Source: Ashinkailepas kermadecensis
Lineage: Eukaryota > Arthropoda > Thecostraca > Neolepadidae
Length of the DNA: 64,000 nucleotides
Direction: 5' to 3'
Assembly: GCA_034440615.1 (NCBI GenBank)
Contig: JAOTOM010004363.1
Span: 174,501-238,500, forward strand
Each line of letters opens with the position of its first letter. Position 1 is the stretch's first letter. Shown in pieces: positions 1-10,651 of the stretch. Under the pieces are notes generated by a model. That model worked only from the letters and a program-made list of their open reading frames with translations. It made no database searches and had not been told where the DNA came from. The position numbers and the translations under genes are program-made.

Positions 1-1036
1 AATGCAAGAGGAGGCCCTCCAAGACGGGAGAGGAGGACCATTGAATATGGAGGGTAGGACACACAAGGAGACGTCGAAAACCGGTAAAAAGACTCTAGGA
101 AATGAGACGTGACCCTTAAGACGCGACAGGAGGCCTATAATTTGCAAGAAGAAACCCCTAAGAAATAGTAGGAGTCGTGTCTGGGTACTTTAAAATCACG
201 ATATGGGGCCCGAAAGATCCGGCCGGGGTCCCCGCAAATTACGCTGACCCTGGGGTACCAAAAATTCACGCCCGGACCACGAAAACCATGCCAGGGGCAC
301 GACAGGTCGTACCGTGCCCCAACAGTCTCATTGGGACCAAAACAAATGAAGCCGGGGAAACGAAAAACAATCCGGACATGGATAATCACTCTGGGGGCCC
401 GACAATGACGCCAAAAGCCCCCAAAACGCATTGGACCCCCAAAAAGTGTCGAGGCCGCAAAAGCTCACGCTAGGGATACAAGAAAATGACGTTGGGGCCC
501 AAAACATCACATTGGACTCAAAAATGTAGCGTCGCAGCCTTTGAAAATCACACACAGAAGGTCGCGCCGGGGCCCCAAAAGTTGCAGCTGCCCCAAAAAT
601 CAATCCTTAACCGGAATGTCACTCTGGGACAAAAAAACTCCTTCAGTGGCCGCAGTGCTATATCAAAGGGGAAAATCCTGAGAGGATTTGCTCTCCATCC
701 ATCCAGTACTTTCTCCATCCTGAGAGGGATAAGCTCCCAAGAATCGTCCCGGGGCCTAAAAAATCGCGCTGGGGCCACCAAAATTCGCGTCGGTCCATCA
801 AAATGCTCGTATGGGTCTCGAAATAAATACGGCGAGCACCGGAAAACTCGCTCCGAGGCCCGAAAAATTGGAACAGGAACCGCAAAAATCGCGTTGGGGC
901 CACAGCTAAATACAACGCGTCCCACAAACTCGAACCGGGCCCTCCAAATATCGCGCTCGGGACGCACAATTCCCATCGGTAGTCCCGTCGAGGCTCTCAA
1001 AAGTTGGCGTCCAGGGCCTCACGTAAGCACAGTATG
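1..1036. repeat. Degenerate ~25-30 bp tandem repeat (outer, unpaired part)
   Basis: The stretch is built from old, much-diverged copies of a short unit resembling GGGGCCCCAAAAATCGCG. Short A-runs, CGC/GCG triplets and GGGCC/GGACC words recur every 25-30 bases, for example around 480-620 and 760-970. Open frames here (such as 486-1091) reflect the low stop content of the unit and resemble no protein family I know. The same repeat continues into the inverted-repeat arm that begins near 1037. Confidence 0.75.
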
Positions 1037-1820
1037 GCCACAAACACCGGAACGGTATCCGAAAAAATCAAGCTGGAGCCCTCCAAAATAAGGAGGGATT
1101 CCAACGACTAAATGCCCAGGTAAAAAAAATGCCTCTGGAGCACCGAACATATTATCAGATGCCTTCACAAATTGTGTACTGCACCGAAAACCAAACCGGA
1201 TCTCGAACATTCGAGGTGGGATACAAAAACATGGCGCCAAGGGCTCGAGAAATCAGGCCGGGATTCGGACTTTATAAAAAATCAGAAAAGATTCACAAAA
1301 ATCGTATTGAGCCCAGAAAACTGTGGATGGGTTTCCGGAACCACGCGCATGGGTGCGATAATCCGCTCTGGGACCTAGAAACATCGTACCGAAGCCCCAA
1401 AATCGTACTGGGCCCCCACAAGTGTGCGTCAGAAGCCCAAAATAAACACATCGGGACCCTAAGAGCACAACGGGGGCTGAAAATACAACTGGCCCTCCAA
1501 AGCGCACAGAGTCTCACAAAAAGCGACCGGGCCTTAACACATGCGTCGCTGCCATAAATATACATACCGGGAGGTCTAAAAAATACACCGGAATCTCTCA
1601 AGGCACACAGGGGTCATGATAACGCACAAGAGCCTGAAAAAAGTGACTGAGGCCGCAAAAGGCAACATGGTTCCAAAACAAACAAAAAGACCGGGCGCTA
1701 AATAAACACATCGGGATCTTCGAAAACGCCCTGACACGTCAAAAAAAATAATCGGTGCACAAAAAAATGCAACAAACCCTAAAACGAGCAGGGGTTTCGA
1801 AAATGTTGTAGGCCCCTAAC
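1037..1820 (+). repeat. Left arm of a long imperfect inverted repeat
   Basis: Read 5'->3', this arm matches the reverse complement of 2295-3075 along its whole length with scattered mismatches and small indels. Outer ends pair (GCCACAAACACCGG with CCGGTTTTGTGGC) and inner ends pair (GGCCCCTAAC at 1811-1820 with GTTAGGGGCC at 2295-2304). Internally it consists of the same degenerate GGGCC/AAAA/CGC unit as 1-1036. Frames translated from the two arms are recognisably alike (both contain EKIHKNR and HKCASEA), but this follows from the DNA similarity and does not show coding. Confidence 0.9.
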
Positions 1821-2294
1821 AAAAATGGATTGGAGCCATAATACACAATCATAGACCAAGAAAGACGCAACGGGTCCAACAAAGAACGCTGAGGCAGGGC
1901 GTCGGTTCGGTAGCCAATCTGGGAGGATAGCAGCAAAGATATGAAGTGCATCAAAGCTCAGCGGAAACCGCATTTCATAACTACCAGAAAATGTGGGAAG
2001 TAGGAAACTAATGATCGAATTTAATCAATCGACTTTTCGCCGCAAACGCCCATACGACGCATTCCATCACGTCAAATATGGCGCAAGTCTATCATGTGGC
2101 GGCAATTAGCAAAACGCAGAAGGCCTAGCAGAAACCGTAGCATCGCACGAAGTGTGGCGAATGCACCGAATACGAAAGATGGGTGTGCATGTGCACTGAC
2201 GTTGCCGTCGTGGCGACCGGGGGCCATGAACTGGAATGCCTGAAATTGTGAAATTTTGTATTTTAAAGTGGTGGGTAATACATTTTAAAGTGAA
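1821..2294. other. Spacer of the long inverted repeat
   Basis: This is 474 bases of mixed-composition DNA between the two arms. I see no ORF of note, no repeat and no similarity to the arms. If the locus is transcribed through, this would be the loop of a long hairpin. Confidence 0.7.
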
Positions 2295-3075
2295 GTTAGG
2301 GGCCTAATATATCGTCGAAACCCTGCTCGTTTTAGGGCTTTGTTGCGTTTTTGTACACCGAGTATTTTTACGTGTCAGGGCGTTTTCGAAGATCCCGATG
2401 TGTTTATTTAGCTTCCGGTCGTTTTGTACGTTTTGGAACCATGTTGCCTTTTGTGGCCCCAGCCTCTTTTTCAGGCCCTTGTGCGTTCTCATGGCCCCTG
2501 TGCGCCTTGCGAGCTTGCAGTGTATTTTTTTTAAGAGCTCCCGGTATGTTTATTTAGGGCTGCAACGCATGTTTTAAGGCCCTATCGCTTTTTCGGAGAC
2601 TCGGTGGGCTTTGGAGGGTTAGTTGTATTTTCGGGCACCGTTGTACTCTTAGGGTCCCGCTGTGTATATTTGGGGCTTCTGACGCACATTTGTGGGGCGC
2701 CAGTACGATTTTCGGGCTTCGGTGCGATTTTTCCGGGTCCCAGCGCGACTTATCGCGCCCAGGCGCGTGGTTCCGGAGACCCAACGCCAGCTTTCTGGGC
2801 TCAACGCGATTTTTGTGGATCTTTTCTGTTTTTTTTTGTAAAGTCCGAATCCCGGCCTGATTTTTCGAGCCTCTGGCGCCATGTTTTTGTATCCCATCTC
2901 GATTTTTCGAGATCCGGTATGCTTTTCGGTGCCATACGCAATTTTTTAAGGCATCTGGAAAACAATTTTCGGTTCTCCAGAGCCATTTTCCTGACCCGGA
3001 CATTTATTTGTTGGAATCCCTCCTTTTTTGGAGGGCTCCAGCTTGATTTTTGGGATACCGATCCGGTTTTGTGGC
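2295..3075 (-). repeat. Right arm of the long imperfect inverted repeat
   Basis: This is the reverse-complement partner of 1037-1820. Diagnostic shared words, read on the minus strand, include AAATAAACACATCGGGATC, CGAAAACGCCCTGACACGT and ATCAAGCTGGAGCCCTCC. The arms have drifted apart, so the duplication is not recent. Open frames at 2554-3003 (minus) and 2604-3104 (plus) are products of this repeat. Confidence 0.9.
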
Positions 3076-3772
3076 GTAGGTGTAATGTCAGCAGTGTGAG
3101 GTAACTTATCAAGGGATACCAAAAGAAAACCTTAGAACTGGGTGGTGGAGTTAGGGTTGAAATCCGACCAATCAGAAACCATATTGGTAGATTAGGCCCC
3201 TCCACAGGACAATTTAGTTGATAATTAATTATATTATTTCGAAATGTCCCCTTTGACAAAATAGCGGTCGAAATCCAAGGACGTTTTAATTGGGGTAGGT
3301 GCCCCCTCCCCCCCTGCAAATCCGTTTGCCCCTCCTGCTTGACGCAAATATAGGTACTCCACTGGTCCCTCAATACTTTTCCGAAACATACGCCCATCGG
3401 GCAAAGACAACATTGAGGGGACAAATTACCCCTCACAAGCATACAATGCAACATCCATGCCCCATATAAAATGGGAAGAAAGATGTTTTTAACTGCATTT
3501 TCTGCATGATTAGAGCTTCCCAGCTTCCATACCTTCTCAACGTCATTTACAAAACGGTACAGCACAGCGAAAACGATGGACGTGACGGCGTGGAATTTGA
3601 AGGTTTGGATTATGTATGCACTGACATTGTTGCATTGTTGCATTGCCATTTATGGATTGCTGTTCAATGCTTGTTCTTGCCGTGAATTTATTCGCTGAGG
3701 ATATATTTTAGCTCGTGTGACAGTTGCCTTGCAGCCAGCACCAAATGTTATAAAAATAAACAAATTCCTAGG
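3076..3772. other. No gene seen
   Basis: AT-rich single-copy-looking DNA with a C-rich stretch near 3300-3345. The 282-codon minus frame that ends here (2801-3649) runs partly through the repeat arm and has no recognisable domain. Confidence 0.6.
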
Positions 3773-3821
3773 ATGGCGCTCAGAAAACCAATGCAATCCA
3801 CTTCTCGTTGTCACCTTTGCG

Positions 3822-3979
3822 AAATTGTCGTCCTAGGTCTGAGAAATGATCGTTCAAGCTTTGCTTATGACATCAAGCTGGTGGGAATAAATAACAGTAG
3901 TCATGAATCTAGCTATATTCAGTTAGACTTGGAGGACTTAAAGTGGGTTGATCAATGGCAGATATCTGTAAGATATGCT
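3822..3979 (+). pseudogene. Fragment of CR1-like reverse transcriptase
   Basis: A short plus-strand frame matches the palm region of the CR1-like element at 44.9-48.4 kb of this window. It shows GLRN, then FAYD (3860-3871) where the intact family has FADD, then IQLDLEDLKWVDQWQ against IQLDLEELKKWVDQWQ in the larger copy. The first of the two catalytic aspartates is replaced by tyrosine. Only about 50 residues survive and neither end continues into recognisable RT, so this is a dead internal scrap of a non-LTR retrotransposon. The family assignment rests on direct comparison within the window. Confidence 0.8.
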
Positions 3980-4099
3980 TAGCACCAGCCCCGCCAGCTC
4001 GCTGCAATCTAGAGGCCAGCGGGAAGATTCGAGAAAGCATTGAGACGTTGGTTTGTTTTGGCACTTATGTATTTATCCAAATATTACTTATTTATACCC

Positions 4100-4321
4100 T
4101 GATATGGCCCAGTTTTCAACGAAAATGATTAGTGCTATTGCGTTTTGAGTAAATGATGCACCATGACAAGAACAAACAAAACACCAATATAAAATCATGT
4201 TCCCCATTCTCGAACCATAGTAAGAGCCTAAAAACAATGAGACCCTAACACAATGGAGGCCCGCTTTCGGGGAACAGGAGGCCCCCTTTCGACCTTGCCC
4301 TCTCTGGAAGAATTTCGTCGC
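4100..4321. other. Unassigned sequence abutting the Penelope-like remnant
   Basis: The recognisable reverse-transcriptase reading stops abruptly near 4322. To its left lies unrelated sequence beginning (minus strand) with GTGGCGTCGCGACGAAATTC, followed by purine-rich DNA. This may be the end of a second mobile element inserted into, or joined to, the Penelope-like copy. I cannot name it. Confidence 0.35.
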
Positions 4322-4407
4322 GACGCCACTGATTCTACCTAGTAAGTCGCCTGAATTCCTTAGGTGGCTATCGCTTATCTGCCCTAGCATTTCTGACAAA
4401 GGTTTTG

Positions 4408-5154
4408 CTAGTTTTTTCTTCTCGCCAGCTTATGTGGAGCACATCCTATACCTGAAACAATTGGACGCATCGGTACATCAGATTTATGAGCTTCTTGTAG
4501 ACCTCTCATGGAAGGCGTCCTTGGGAACTCTTCTATTAGGTGTAGAAATCCTTTTCCTTTCACTGATTTTCGCAGGATGGAGCGAGCTTTCTTCTGAAAC
4601 TGGGCACTCTCTTTCTGTGCACTTCCTATTGGTACCGATTGGTATGTCACCGCATCGTCTAGAAGAGCATTCATTTTTGACACATAGTCACTTTGGTTTA
4701 GAACTACCACTACTCCGCCCTTTTCTGCTCTTGTTATTAGTATCTGATGGTCATTGCCGAGATCTTTCAGAGCTTTCAAATATCTTCGTGGGAGGGATGG
4801 CTGTCTTGTGGCCGACAACGCCGAACAATAGGTGGTGAGTCCTTGGATGAAACACTTGTCGATATCACTGTCGGAATACCACTGGTTGCGAGTTACGGAT
4901 TCCAGATAGCCTTGTTTGTGGGATCTGACAGCGAAATTGAGGCCGAATAATAAGGCTTCTGTTTCTATCGAACTTAGATCGCGGTCCGAAGGGTTTGTAA
5001 TCAAGTCACAGTTACCAATGTCTTTCCATGGGCTGCTTTCCATCAGACGTACCAGCTTGGTCTGGTGGTTACGCTTTTGTTCAGAGTTCTGACGCTGTAA
5101 TCTTACCACTAGATGGTGTGGAAGGTGAACCCCATTGATGCGGCTCTCAAGCAT
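4408..5154 (-). pseudogene. Penelope-like reverse transcriptase, N-terminal half
   Basis: This 248-codon frame holds motifs typical of Penelope-like RTs: GLNFAV (residues 71-76), ITRAEKGGVVVVL (140-152, equivalent to the usual TKADKGNAVVV), DYVSKM (156-161), and GLQEAHKSDVPMRPIVSGIG (218-237, the GLPKIHK...RPIVS block). The frame is lost just after HKLARRK, in an A-rich run near 4405-4415, and continues in another frame. It overlaps the N-terminal frame by 46 bases, a second frameshift. Full PLE proteins carry a further catalytic core and usually a GIY-YIG endonuclease, neither of which is present. Confidence 0.88.
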
Positions 5155-5468
5155 TCGACGATGGTTCCTAAGTCGGCAATCCCGTCCTCCAGATATGCCC
5201 GAGCACTGGCAGAGAATAGAAGACCCACCGAATGAAGTTGTGCTGGTACAGATCTTGGTAGGACTTGTTCGGAGATACAGTTTGATAGAAATTGAATTAT
5301 ATTCTTGGTGCTGGTAATCTTATGCCACAGGTGAAATTTTTGTAACACAAAGTCACTATGCTCGCCATTGGTACTGTAAGACATACTTGTACTAGTTAAG
5401 ATGGAAGGACAAATTGTGAAAACACAAAGCAATGGCAGCATAGCTTTATTAACAACGTTTCGGCTCAC
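5109..5468 (-). pseudogene. N-terminal region of the Penelope-like protein
   Basis: A 119-codon minus frame upstream of the RT. The KFHLWHKITSTKN...FLSNCISEQVLPRSVPAQL stretch resembles the poorly conserved PLE N-terminus, which commonly shows FL..C....IPRGL-like blocks. Its first codons fall in the hammerhead-like/terminal region, so translation probably began further downstream in the live ancestor. The 3' end overlaps the RT frame after a frameshift. The family call depends on the adjoining RT. Confidence 0.65.
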
Positions 5469-5490
5469 GCCTTTCTCAAGCTATGAGCAA
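5452..5490 (-). ncRNA. Degenerate hammerhead-ribozyme-like motif of the PLE terminal repeat
   Basis: Read on the minus strand: CATAGC, then CTTGAGA, a GGC-GTGA-GCC stem-loop, GAAAC, and after a short A/T-rich stretch GCTATG, which pairs perfectly with CATAGC. This matches the order stem I - CUGANGA - stem II - GAAA - stem III of a hammerhead, but the first core box reads CTTGAGA and not CTGANGA. Penelope-like elements are known to carry hammerhead motifs in their terminal repeats, and the position just upstream of the PLE coding frame agrees. It is probably inactive. Confidence 0.45.
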
Positions 5491-5499
5491 TTTACAGTC

Positions 5500-6180
5500 A
5501 TGGGAATATTTAGCACTTGTCTTTTTTCTTCATTTTTATTTCTACTCTTCTTTTTTCCCTTTCCTTTTCCCCCTCTCTAATCTCCATCTGCTTGCTCTTC
5601 GGACTCCACCCACCGCTCATCGCTACGACCTTCTACACAGCCATCACCACATCTACCCATCTGCTCTCCGGTTCCCACCTTCTCTTCTCGCCTGACTCCT
5701 CCAAGACAACCTGCAACATCTGTATCCGTCGGCCCTCCTCCATACTCTGCCCTCCACCTCACCCTTCATGGACACCCACAAACCAAACAGAACACACTCC
5801 ACACACCCTTAGACAACAGTCGATACCTGCCACCGCACTGGTGGCAGGCTTGCCAAATTCATCGAAGAAGTGTCTTATGTATATTAGCTACATGCACATT
5901 ATGTCTAGTGAGCTCCTCGTTGCTCTACCAAGCTCTAATGATCAGGGGTTTCCAGCTCCTATGGGGCATCTAGCTTCCAGAATCCTGGGCTAACAGGAGC
6001 ACATCCAGCTTTCAGAATTTCCCACTCCCAGGGTTCCTCCAGCTTCCATGAGCACTCCTATCAGGATTGCTTTAAGCTTTTTTCAGGGGTTCTCGAGAAG
6101 GGCGCGTCTCCTTTCTTTCGTGTATTTATCGCCACCGCAAACCATGCAGATCGAGTCAATCGGTAGTAGGTGAGGGCGGG
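5500..6180. other. No gene seen; pyrimidine-rich tract
   Basis: About 5515-5780 is strongly C/T-rich on the plus strand, which opens artificial Ser/Leu/Pro-rich frames. The rest is unremarkable, including a loose CCAGCTTTCAGAATTTCC/TCCAGCTTCCA repetition near 5950-6050. Confidence 0.6.
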
Positions 6181-7000
6181 TTGGGCAGCTCACCCCCCCC
6201 CCATCCACTGCTCCCCGGATTCATCCTTAGACAGGGAGGGGAGGGACATATGAAACACAATTGGCGCCTACAATCTAGAGGAAGGTTTTATATCCACATG
6301 GAGTGGTGTCATCCTGTAGAACAGCAGACGCCGAGCAGCAAACGAAAAAGACTGGTTCTGCACCCACAGGCCTTTTGTCCCTCGGCCTATAAGTGGTCGC
6401 TGGTGAGTTCACCCATCCCTGCAGAAATTGCATCCATTCGGGCAATGACAATTTTTTTCCACGTTAATATTGCACCTGCCGTTTTCGAAATATCTCCAAT
6501 CTCTGAAAAAGATCTACCGATGGCCGGCTGCTGGCTACAGCGCCAAGTCACGCTTTCAGTGCCATGGCGCTGTAAGCGGAAAATGACATCCATGTGCAAG
6601 GTCCTCCACTTGTCCGATGAAAGCGCCAAATGGTGCAAAGTCCACCTGATTACGACAAAATGCAATACAATAAAAATCGTCACTTGACTGTTAAATTGCT
6701 TCATCAATCCTATCTTCCTTGATGTCAACATCATGCCCATGCATTTCGGCGTCATCTTTGAATAAAATACAGGTTTGGATCCATTATTTGTGTTTCTATC
6801 GATAAACAAAGACGGATACATTTTGTACACGAGCGCCATTGTCCACGAGGTCAATAACCTTTAGGCGCATTACAGCTGATTGGCGCCCATGCTGGACAAT
6901 GCCAGTACGGCGTGGGTTGTGGAAGTGACAACAATGCTTCATGTGTCGATCCAAAGGCTTCGGTGATTCACCTACGCTGAATATCGAAGCCATGCCCAAT
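6181..7000. other. Unassigned region with overlapping open frames
   Basis: A plus frame (6181-6687, 168 codons) and minus frames (6854-6387, 155 codons; 6999-6796) are open here. The minus frame contains VIFRLQRHGTESVTWRC, faintly like the start of an FLYWCH zinc finger, but the remaining cysteine/histidine ligands are not evident. I recognise no family with confidence. It could be a decayed transposon. Confidence 0.35.
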
Positions 7001-7128
7001 TCATTACAGAAGATAAGTTACATCCAATTTTCTGGACGTTGGATATTGGATATTAGCAATATGGGAACATGCCACCAGCCATTAGACTTGCCGACACCTG
7101 CACCATATCCAATACGGATGTCTCGTCT

Positions 7129-7560
7129 GCGACGCCAATCGACCATCTGCGACACTCACGGACTCTGTGCGACACTGATGAACCTGCTGTGACACCGCGA
7201 TACTGATTAACCCACTGCTAGACCTCGACCCTGATGAACCCACTGCGACACTGAGTCACTGGCAAACCTCCTGCGAAAATGATACTCTTCTGTGACACTG
7301 TTAATCATCCTGCGACATCGATGAACATGCTTGAACACTGGTGAAGATGTTGCGATATCAATGTACCTGATGCGACACCGATGCACCTGCTGCGACACTG
7401 GTGACCATGGTGCGACACTGATGAGTATGGTGCGACACTGACGAAGCTGTTGCGACATTGTGTCAATGATCATCATTTTACCACATTGCGATACTGCGCT
7501 GCTGCGACACTGCTGAATATCCTGCGACACCGCGCGACACTGCAACACTGCGCCACTGGG
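7129..7560. repeat. Degenerate ~21-bp tandem repeat
   Basis: About 20 imperfect copies of a unit like TGCGACACTGATGAACC, spaced about 20-24 bases apart. Copies are strongly diverged, so the array is old. The frames crossing it are not coding. Confidence 0.85.
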
Positions 7561-8364
7561 TCGCCGCTCCGCCGGTGGGCAAGGCTCACTCGTTTACCGC
7601 AGGCTATTGACGTTCTCCGAGCGGCGGGGCTTGTGAGCTAGTCAACCCATTAACTGGCACAAAAAGAATGGAGACAATGGTGCCGGATGGCGGCTGTGGA
7701 GTGAGGCGGCCGAGATTGCGGTGCGTTCCGGAGCCGCGCCGACACAAAAGCCTGGTCGAAATACGAGCTGATGTATTCATTTTACTCTGTTATCCGTTGT
7801 GGTATTGTGGCCTCATGTCATGGTTACGCAATCATAATATTTTAGTCATAATATCATAATTTTCTAATTATGAGGGTCATACTATCATAATGTTCATAAT
7901 AATAGGGTCCTAATACACATAGTGCATCATAGTACCATCGTAATATTTCGTCAAATATTGCCTATGTATCTTTCATTTGCCGATCATTCAAGTGTCCGCA
8001 GGAACTACCACATCCGAAGTGGTGGTAGTGGATTATTAGTGTATGCAGGGCAACTTCTTCTGTGACGATTCCTGCACATAATGTTTCATGTACCCATTGT
8101 TGGGAGTTGAGTCCCCCGCATTAATCAGTAATATATGATGCGTTCCACGACAGATCGTCCAATGCACTTCACCCCATACATTTTTATTGAGACCAAAATT
8201 TGTTCGCATGGTAGTCTTTGGCTCTGAATACGGCTGTGAAAATTTCAGCGCAATTCTGCCAACGGTTTTTGAGCTCTAGTCTCCGGCATTATTTTTAGGT
8301 CAAATAGCATGGGTTTGCTTGACGATGGCTATCTCATCAATAAGAAGTGGAAAGGGTGGCAAGT

Positions 8365-8365
<1 letters not shown>
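7561..8365. other. No gene seen; short CATAAT-rich patch
   Basis: Nothing gene-like. Around 7818-7950 the words CATAAT/CATAATAT recur irregularly (a decayed A/T minisatellite). 7950-8365 appears single copy. Confidence 0.55.
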
Positions 8366-8436
<71 letters not shown>

Positions 8437-8475
8437 CATATAGACATATTCATATATATATATATATATATACAA

Positions 8476-8572
<97 letters not shown>

Positions 8573-8624
8573 CATATATATACATACATATATATATATT
8601 ATATATATATCTATATATATATAT
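8366..8624. repeat. (TA)n microsatellite, ~260 bp
   Basis: An almost uninterrupted TA dinucleotide tract with a few interruptions (TGTATGTACATATAGACATATTC in two pieces near 8430-8455 and near 8470-8490). TA tracts of this length readily extrude cruciforms and are unstable. The Tyr/Ile frames on both strands are artefacts. Confidence 0.97.
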
Positions 8625-8639
8625 CAGGTGAAAAAGAAT

Positions 8640-10148
8640 TAACTGAAATGTGCCCGAAATAAAATATCAGTATTTTCTCCATTTGAATTCGTGACCTCTC
8701 TTGCCCATCGAAATTGACAACTTTGAAGTCGGAAATAAAAGTGGGCATGACTTTGCTGACTAAATAATATAAATGCGTTCTTCTTATAAATATCCGACAT
8801 GGCCGTTCGCTTTTCATAACTTTTTACCATTTTGCGTTTTCCGGTTAGGACGGATTTCGTGTAAGCCTTATTGCATTGGAAAGCTGCATGAGGTAGAACA
8901 ATGACATACAGACAAATGATTGGAAAACGTTTTTCTATGAAAAAGCATTTCTACCTGTTTAATGTAGGTCTTATAGTTTCCCTTAAAAACCATCACGAAT
9001 TTCAAGGTCACAAGTACCGATAGGTCGCCCATGGGTCTATGTACGCGTCGGGACGCAATTGTACTTCGGAACAAATTATATGTATTGAAAACCATCAAAC
9101 ATGGACATCAACACCTACAACAATCACGAGGATCACTTTGTGTTAGCGATCAAGTGGTAGGCAGGTTTACCATTTTGTGCTGAAGAAAAACATTGTGTCT
9201 CTGTGGACTGCTGATGGCTATGCGTTAAAGGCAAATAAAAGCCGAGGTGTTTGTGTCGCGTATATATCTTCCCTCCCACCCCATCCGTTCTTCGTGCATA
9301 TATCCCTACTCCCCATCCGTACATAGCTCAATACTCACCAGCCTGGAGGCGGTTCCGAGGGAGATGAAGACGCCGGCATTGATGCCGGCGGAAAACAGAG
9401 GGGTTGACATCGGGAAGGAAACGATAACAGGCTTGGCAGAGCCGGAGCAGTGTATGAATCAGTTTGAGAAAATACCTGGTGGAAAGAGGAGATGGTGATT
9501 TTTTTTCCGACGTACTTAAACGCTTCATAACATTGTGATAGTCTCTGTGTCGATTCTTATCGTTAGTTATTTAGGCATTAGGGTTCCCCGACCAGAATTT
9601 ATCATTCGCGCGCAGTGTCGATTCTTATCGTCGCCATACAAAGCGAATAACACAAAAGAAAATGTTGCCGACGTATCGGTAAGCCATATTGAAAACGTGA
9701 GCAAACCCACATTACGTGAGGTGTCGCTTTGTGTGTGAAACTTCCAAGTTGAAAATTTTCAGACTATTCTTTTAATATCTCCGATTTATAAATATTTGTA
9801 TTCACAATCAGCGTCAGGAATGAAAAGAATGAAAAGGATACATCGAAGAGAAACTTGATACAAATAAAATTCCGAGCTTTAGCAGGCTCAGAAGAACAAT
9901 ACATGCCAAAATCGACAAATATGTCAAATTCATTTTGCGGAAATGTTTGAACTCAACATTGACTTTCCATCAAAGAAAATAAGTTCCGTTGGCTGCTGGC
10001 TATCTGTACCTGTTGAGAAGTCCCTGAAATATACCATATTCAAAGCTCTACAAATTTCTGAATGAACATGAAATTTCAAATTTAACTCGATAAAGTACTC
10101 TTACCGATAAAAACAAATATCCTAGGCCAAAGCGATGTGCCAGTACGA
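8640..10148. other. No gene seen
   Basis: AT-rich, apparently single-copy DNA. The word GTGTCGATTCTTATCG occurs twice (about 9546 and 9616). No frame over 83 codons, no recognisable domain. Confidence 0.6.
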
Positions 10149-10149
10149 T

Positions 10150-10404
10150 TTTTTTCAGATGCAGTCTTAAAATCATTTGTCAATTGGTATTTACTACCTC
10201 AAAAAGCCATTTCCGGAAATCCAAGCTATTTTCCCCGCTTTTATTACACGATTTGATGCCCTACCAGGCGTTGCAGTCACCAGAAATCACAGAAAATGGC
10301 CTGAAAACGTCCTATTTCACCCATCGCGCAAAAAGACAACTTTAAACTAAACTAAAAACTAAAAACTTCAACTTTCCGGAATTTCCGATAATATTTTTTG
10401 GCAA
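10150..10404. repeat. Tandem duplication, copy 1
   Basis: The first of two adjacent copies of a roughly 235-255 bp unit. Shared landmarks are CAGATGCAGTCTTAAAATCA, CTCAAAAAGCCATTTCCGG, CTACCAGGCGTTGCAGTCAC and GGAATTTCCGATAATAT. No coding potential is seen. Confidence 0.9.
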
Positions 10405-10417
10405 GGTGAAAGGGTGA

Positions 10418-10651
10418 GTTCTTTCAGGTGCAGCCTTAAAATCACCTGTCAATTGATAGTTACTATCTCAAAAAGCCATTTCCGGAAATCCAAGCGGTTT
10501 GTGTCTATTTTGTTATCAGATTTTGTGACCTACCAGGCGTTGCAGTCACCGGAAATCACAGTAAACTGCTTGAAAACTGCTCTCACTCACCGTGCAAAAA
10601 TAAATATTTAAACATTTTCCTTTTACGGAATTTCCGAGAATATGTTGGCAA
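10418..10651. repeat. Tandem duplication, copy 2
   Basis: The second copy carries the same landmarks in the same order (CAGGTGCAGCCTTAAAATCA, CTACCAGGCGTTGCAGTCAC, GGAATTTCCGAGAATAT). It is shorter mainly because the A-rich CTAAACTAAAAACTAAAA stretch of copy 1 (about 10340-10370) is missing. The copies have diverged noticeably. Confidence 0.9.

Larger units (their letters stand above)
4322..5490 (-). mobile_element. Truncated Penelope-like retroelement (PLE)
   Basis: The minus strand carries the N-terminal half of a Penelope-like reverse transcriptase, the enzyme that copies element RNA into DNA at chromosomal ends or nicks. Order 5'->3': a hammerhead-like motif (about 5452-5485), an N-terminal frame (5468-5109) containing ITSTKNIIQFLSNC and VLPRSVPAQL, the RT frame (5154-4408), and a last piece in a shifted frame (about 4405-4322) reading LGQISDSHLRNSGDLLGRI. 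The element then stops. The catalytic YxDD-type box, the C-terminal RT part and any GIY-YIG endonuclease are absent. At least two frameshifts separate the three frames, so the copy is dead. Confidence 0.88.

Noticed and set aside
2801..3649. 282-codon minus ORF
   Set aside because: Part lies in the inverted-repeat arm and part in featureless DNA; no domain is visible and no related frame accompanies it.
6387..6854. FLYWCH zinc finger
   Set aside because: Only a faint start (FRLQRHGTESVTWRC) fits; the remaining ligand residues are missing.
8319..8642. Tyr/Ile-rich ORFs
   Set aside because: Translation of a TA dinucleotide tract.
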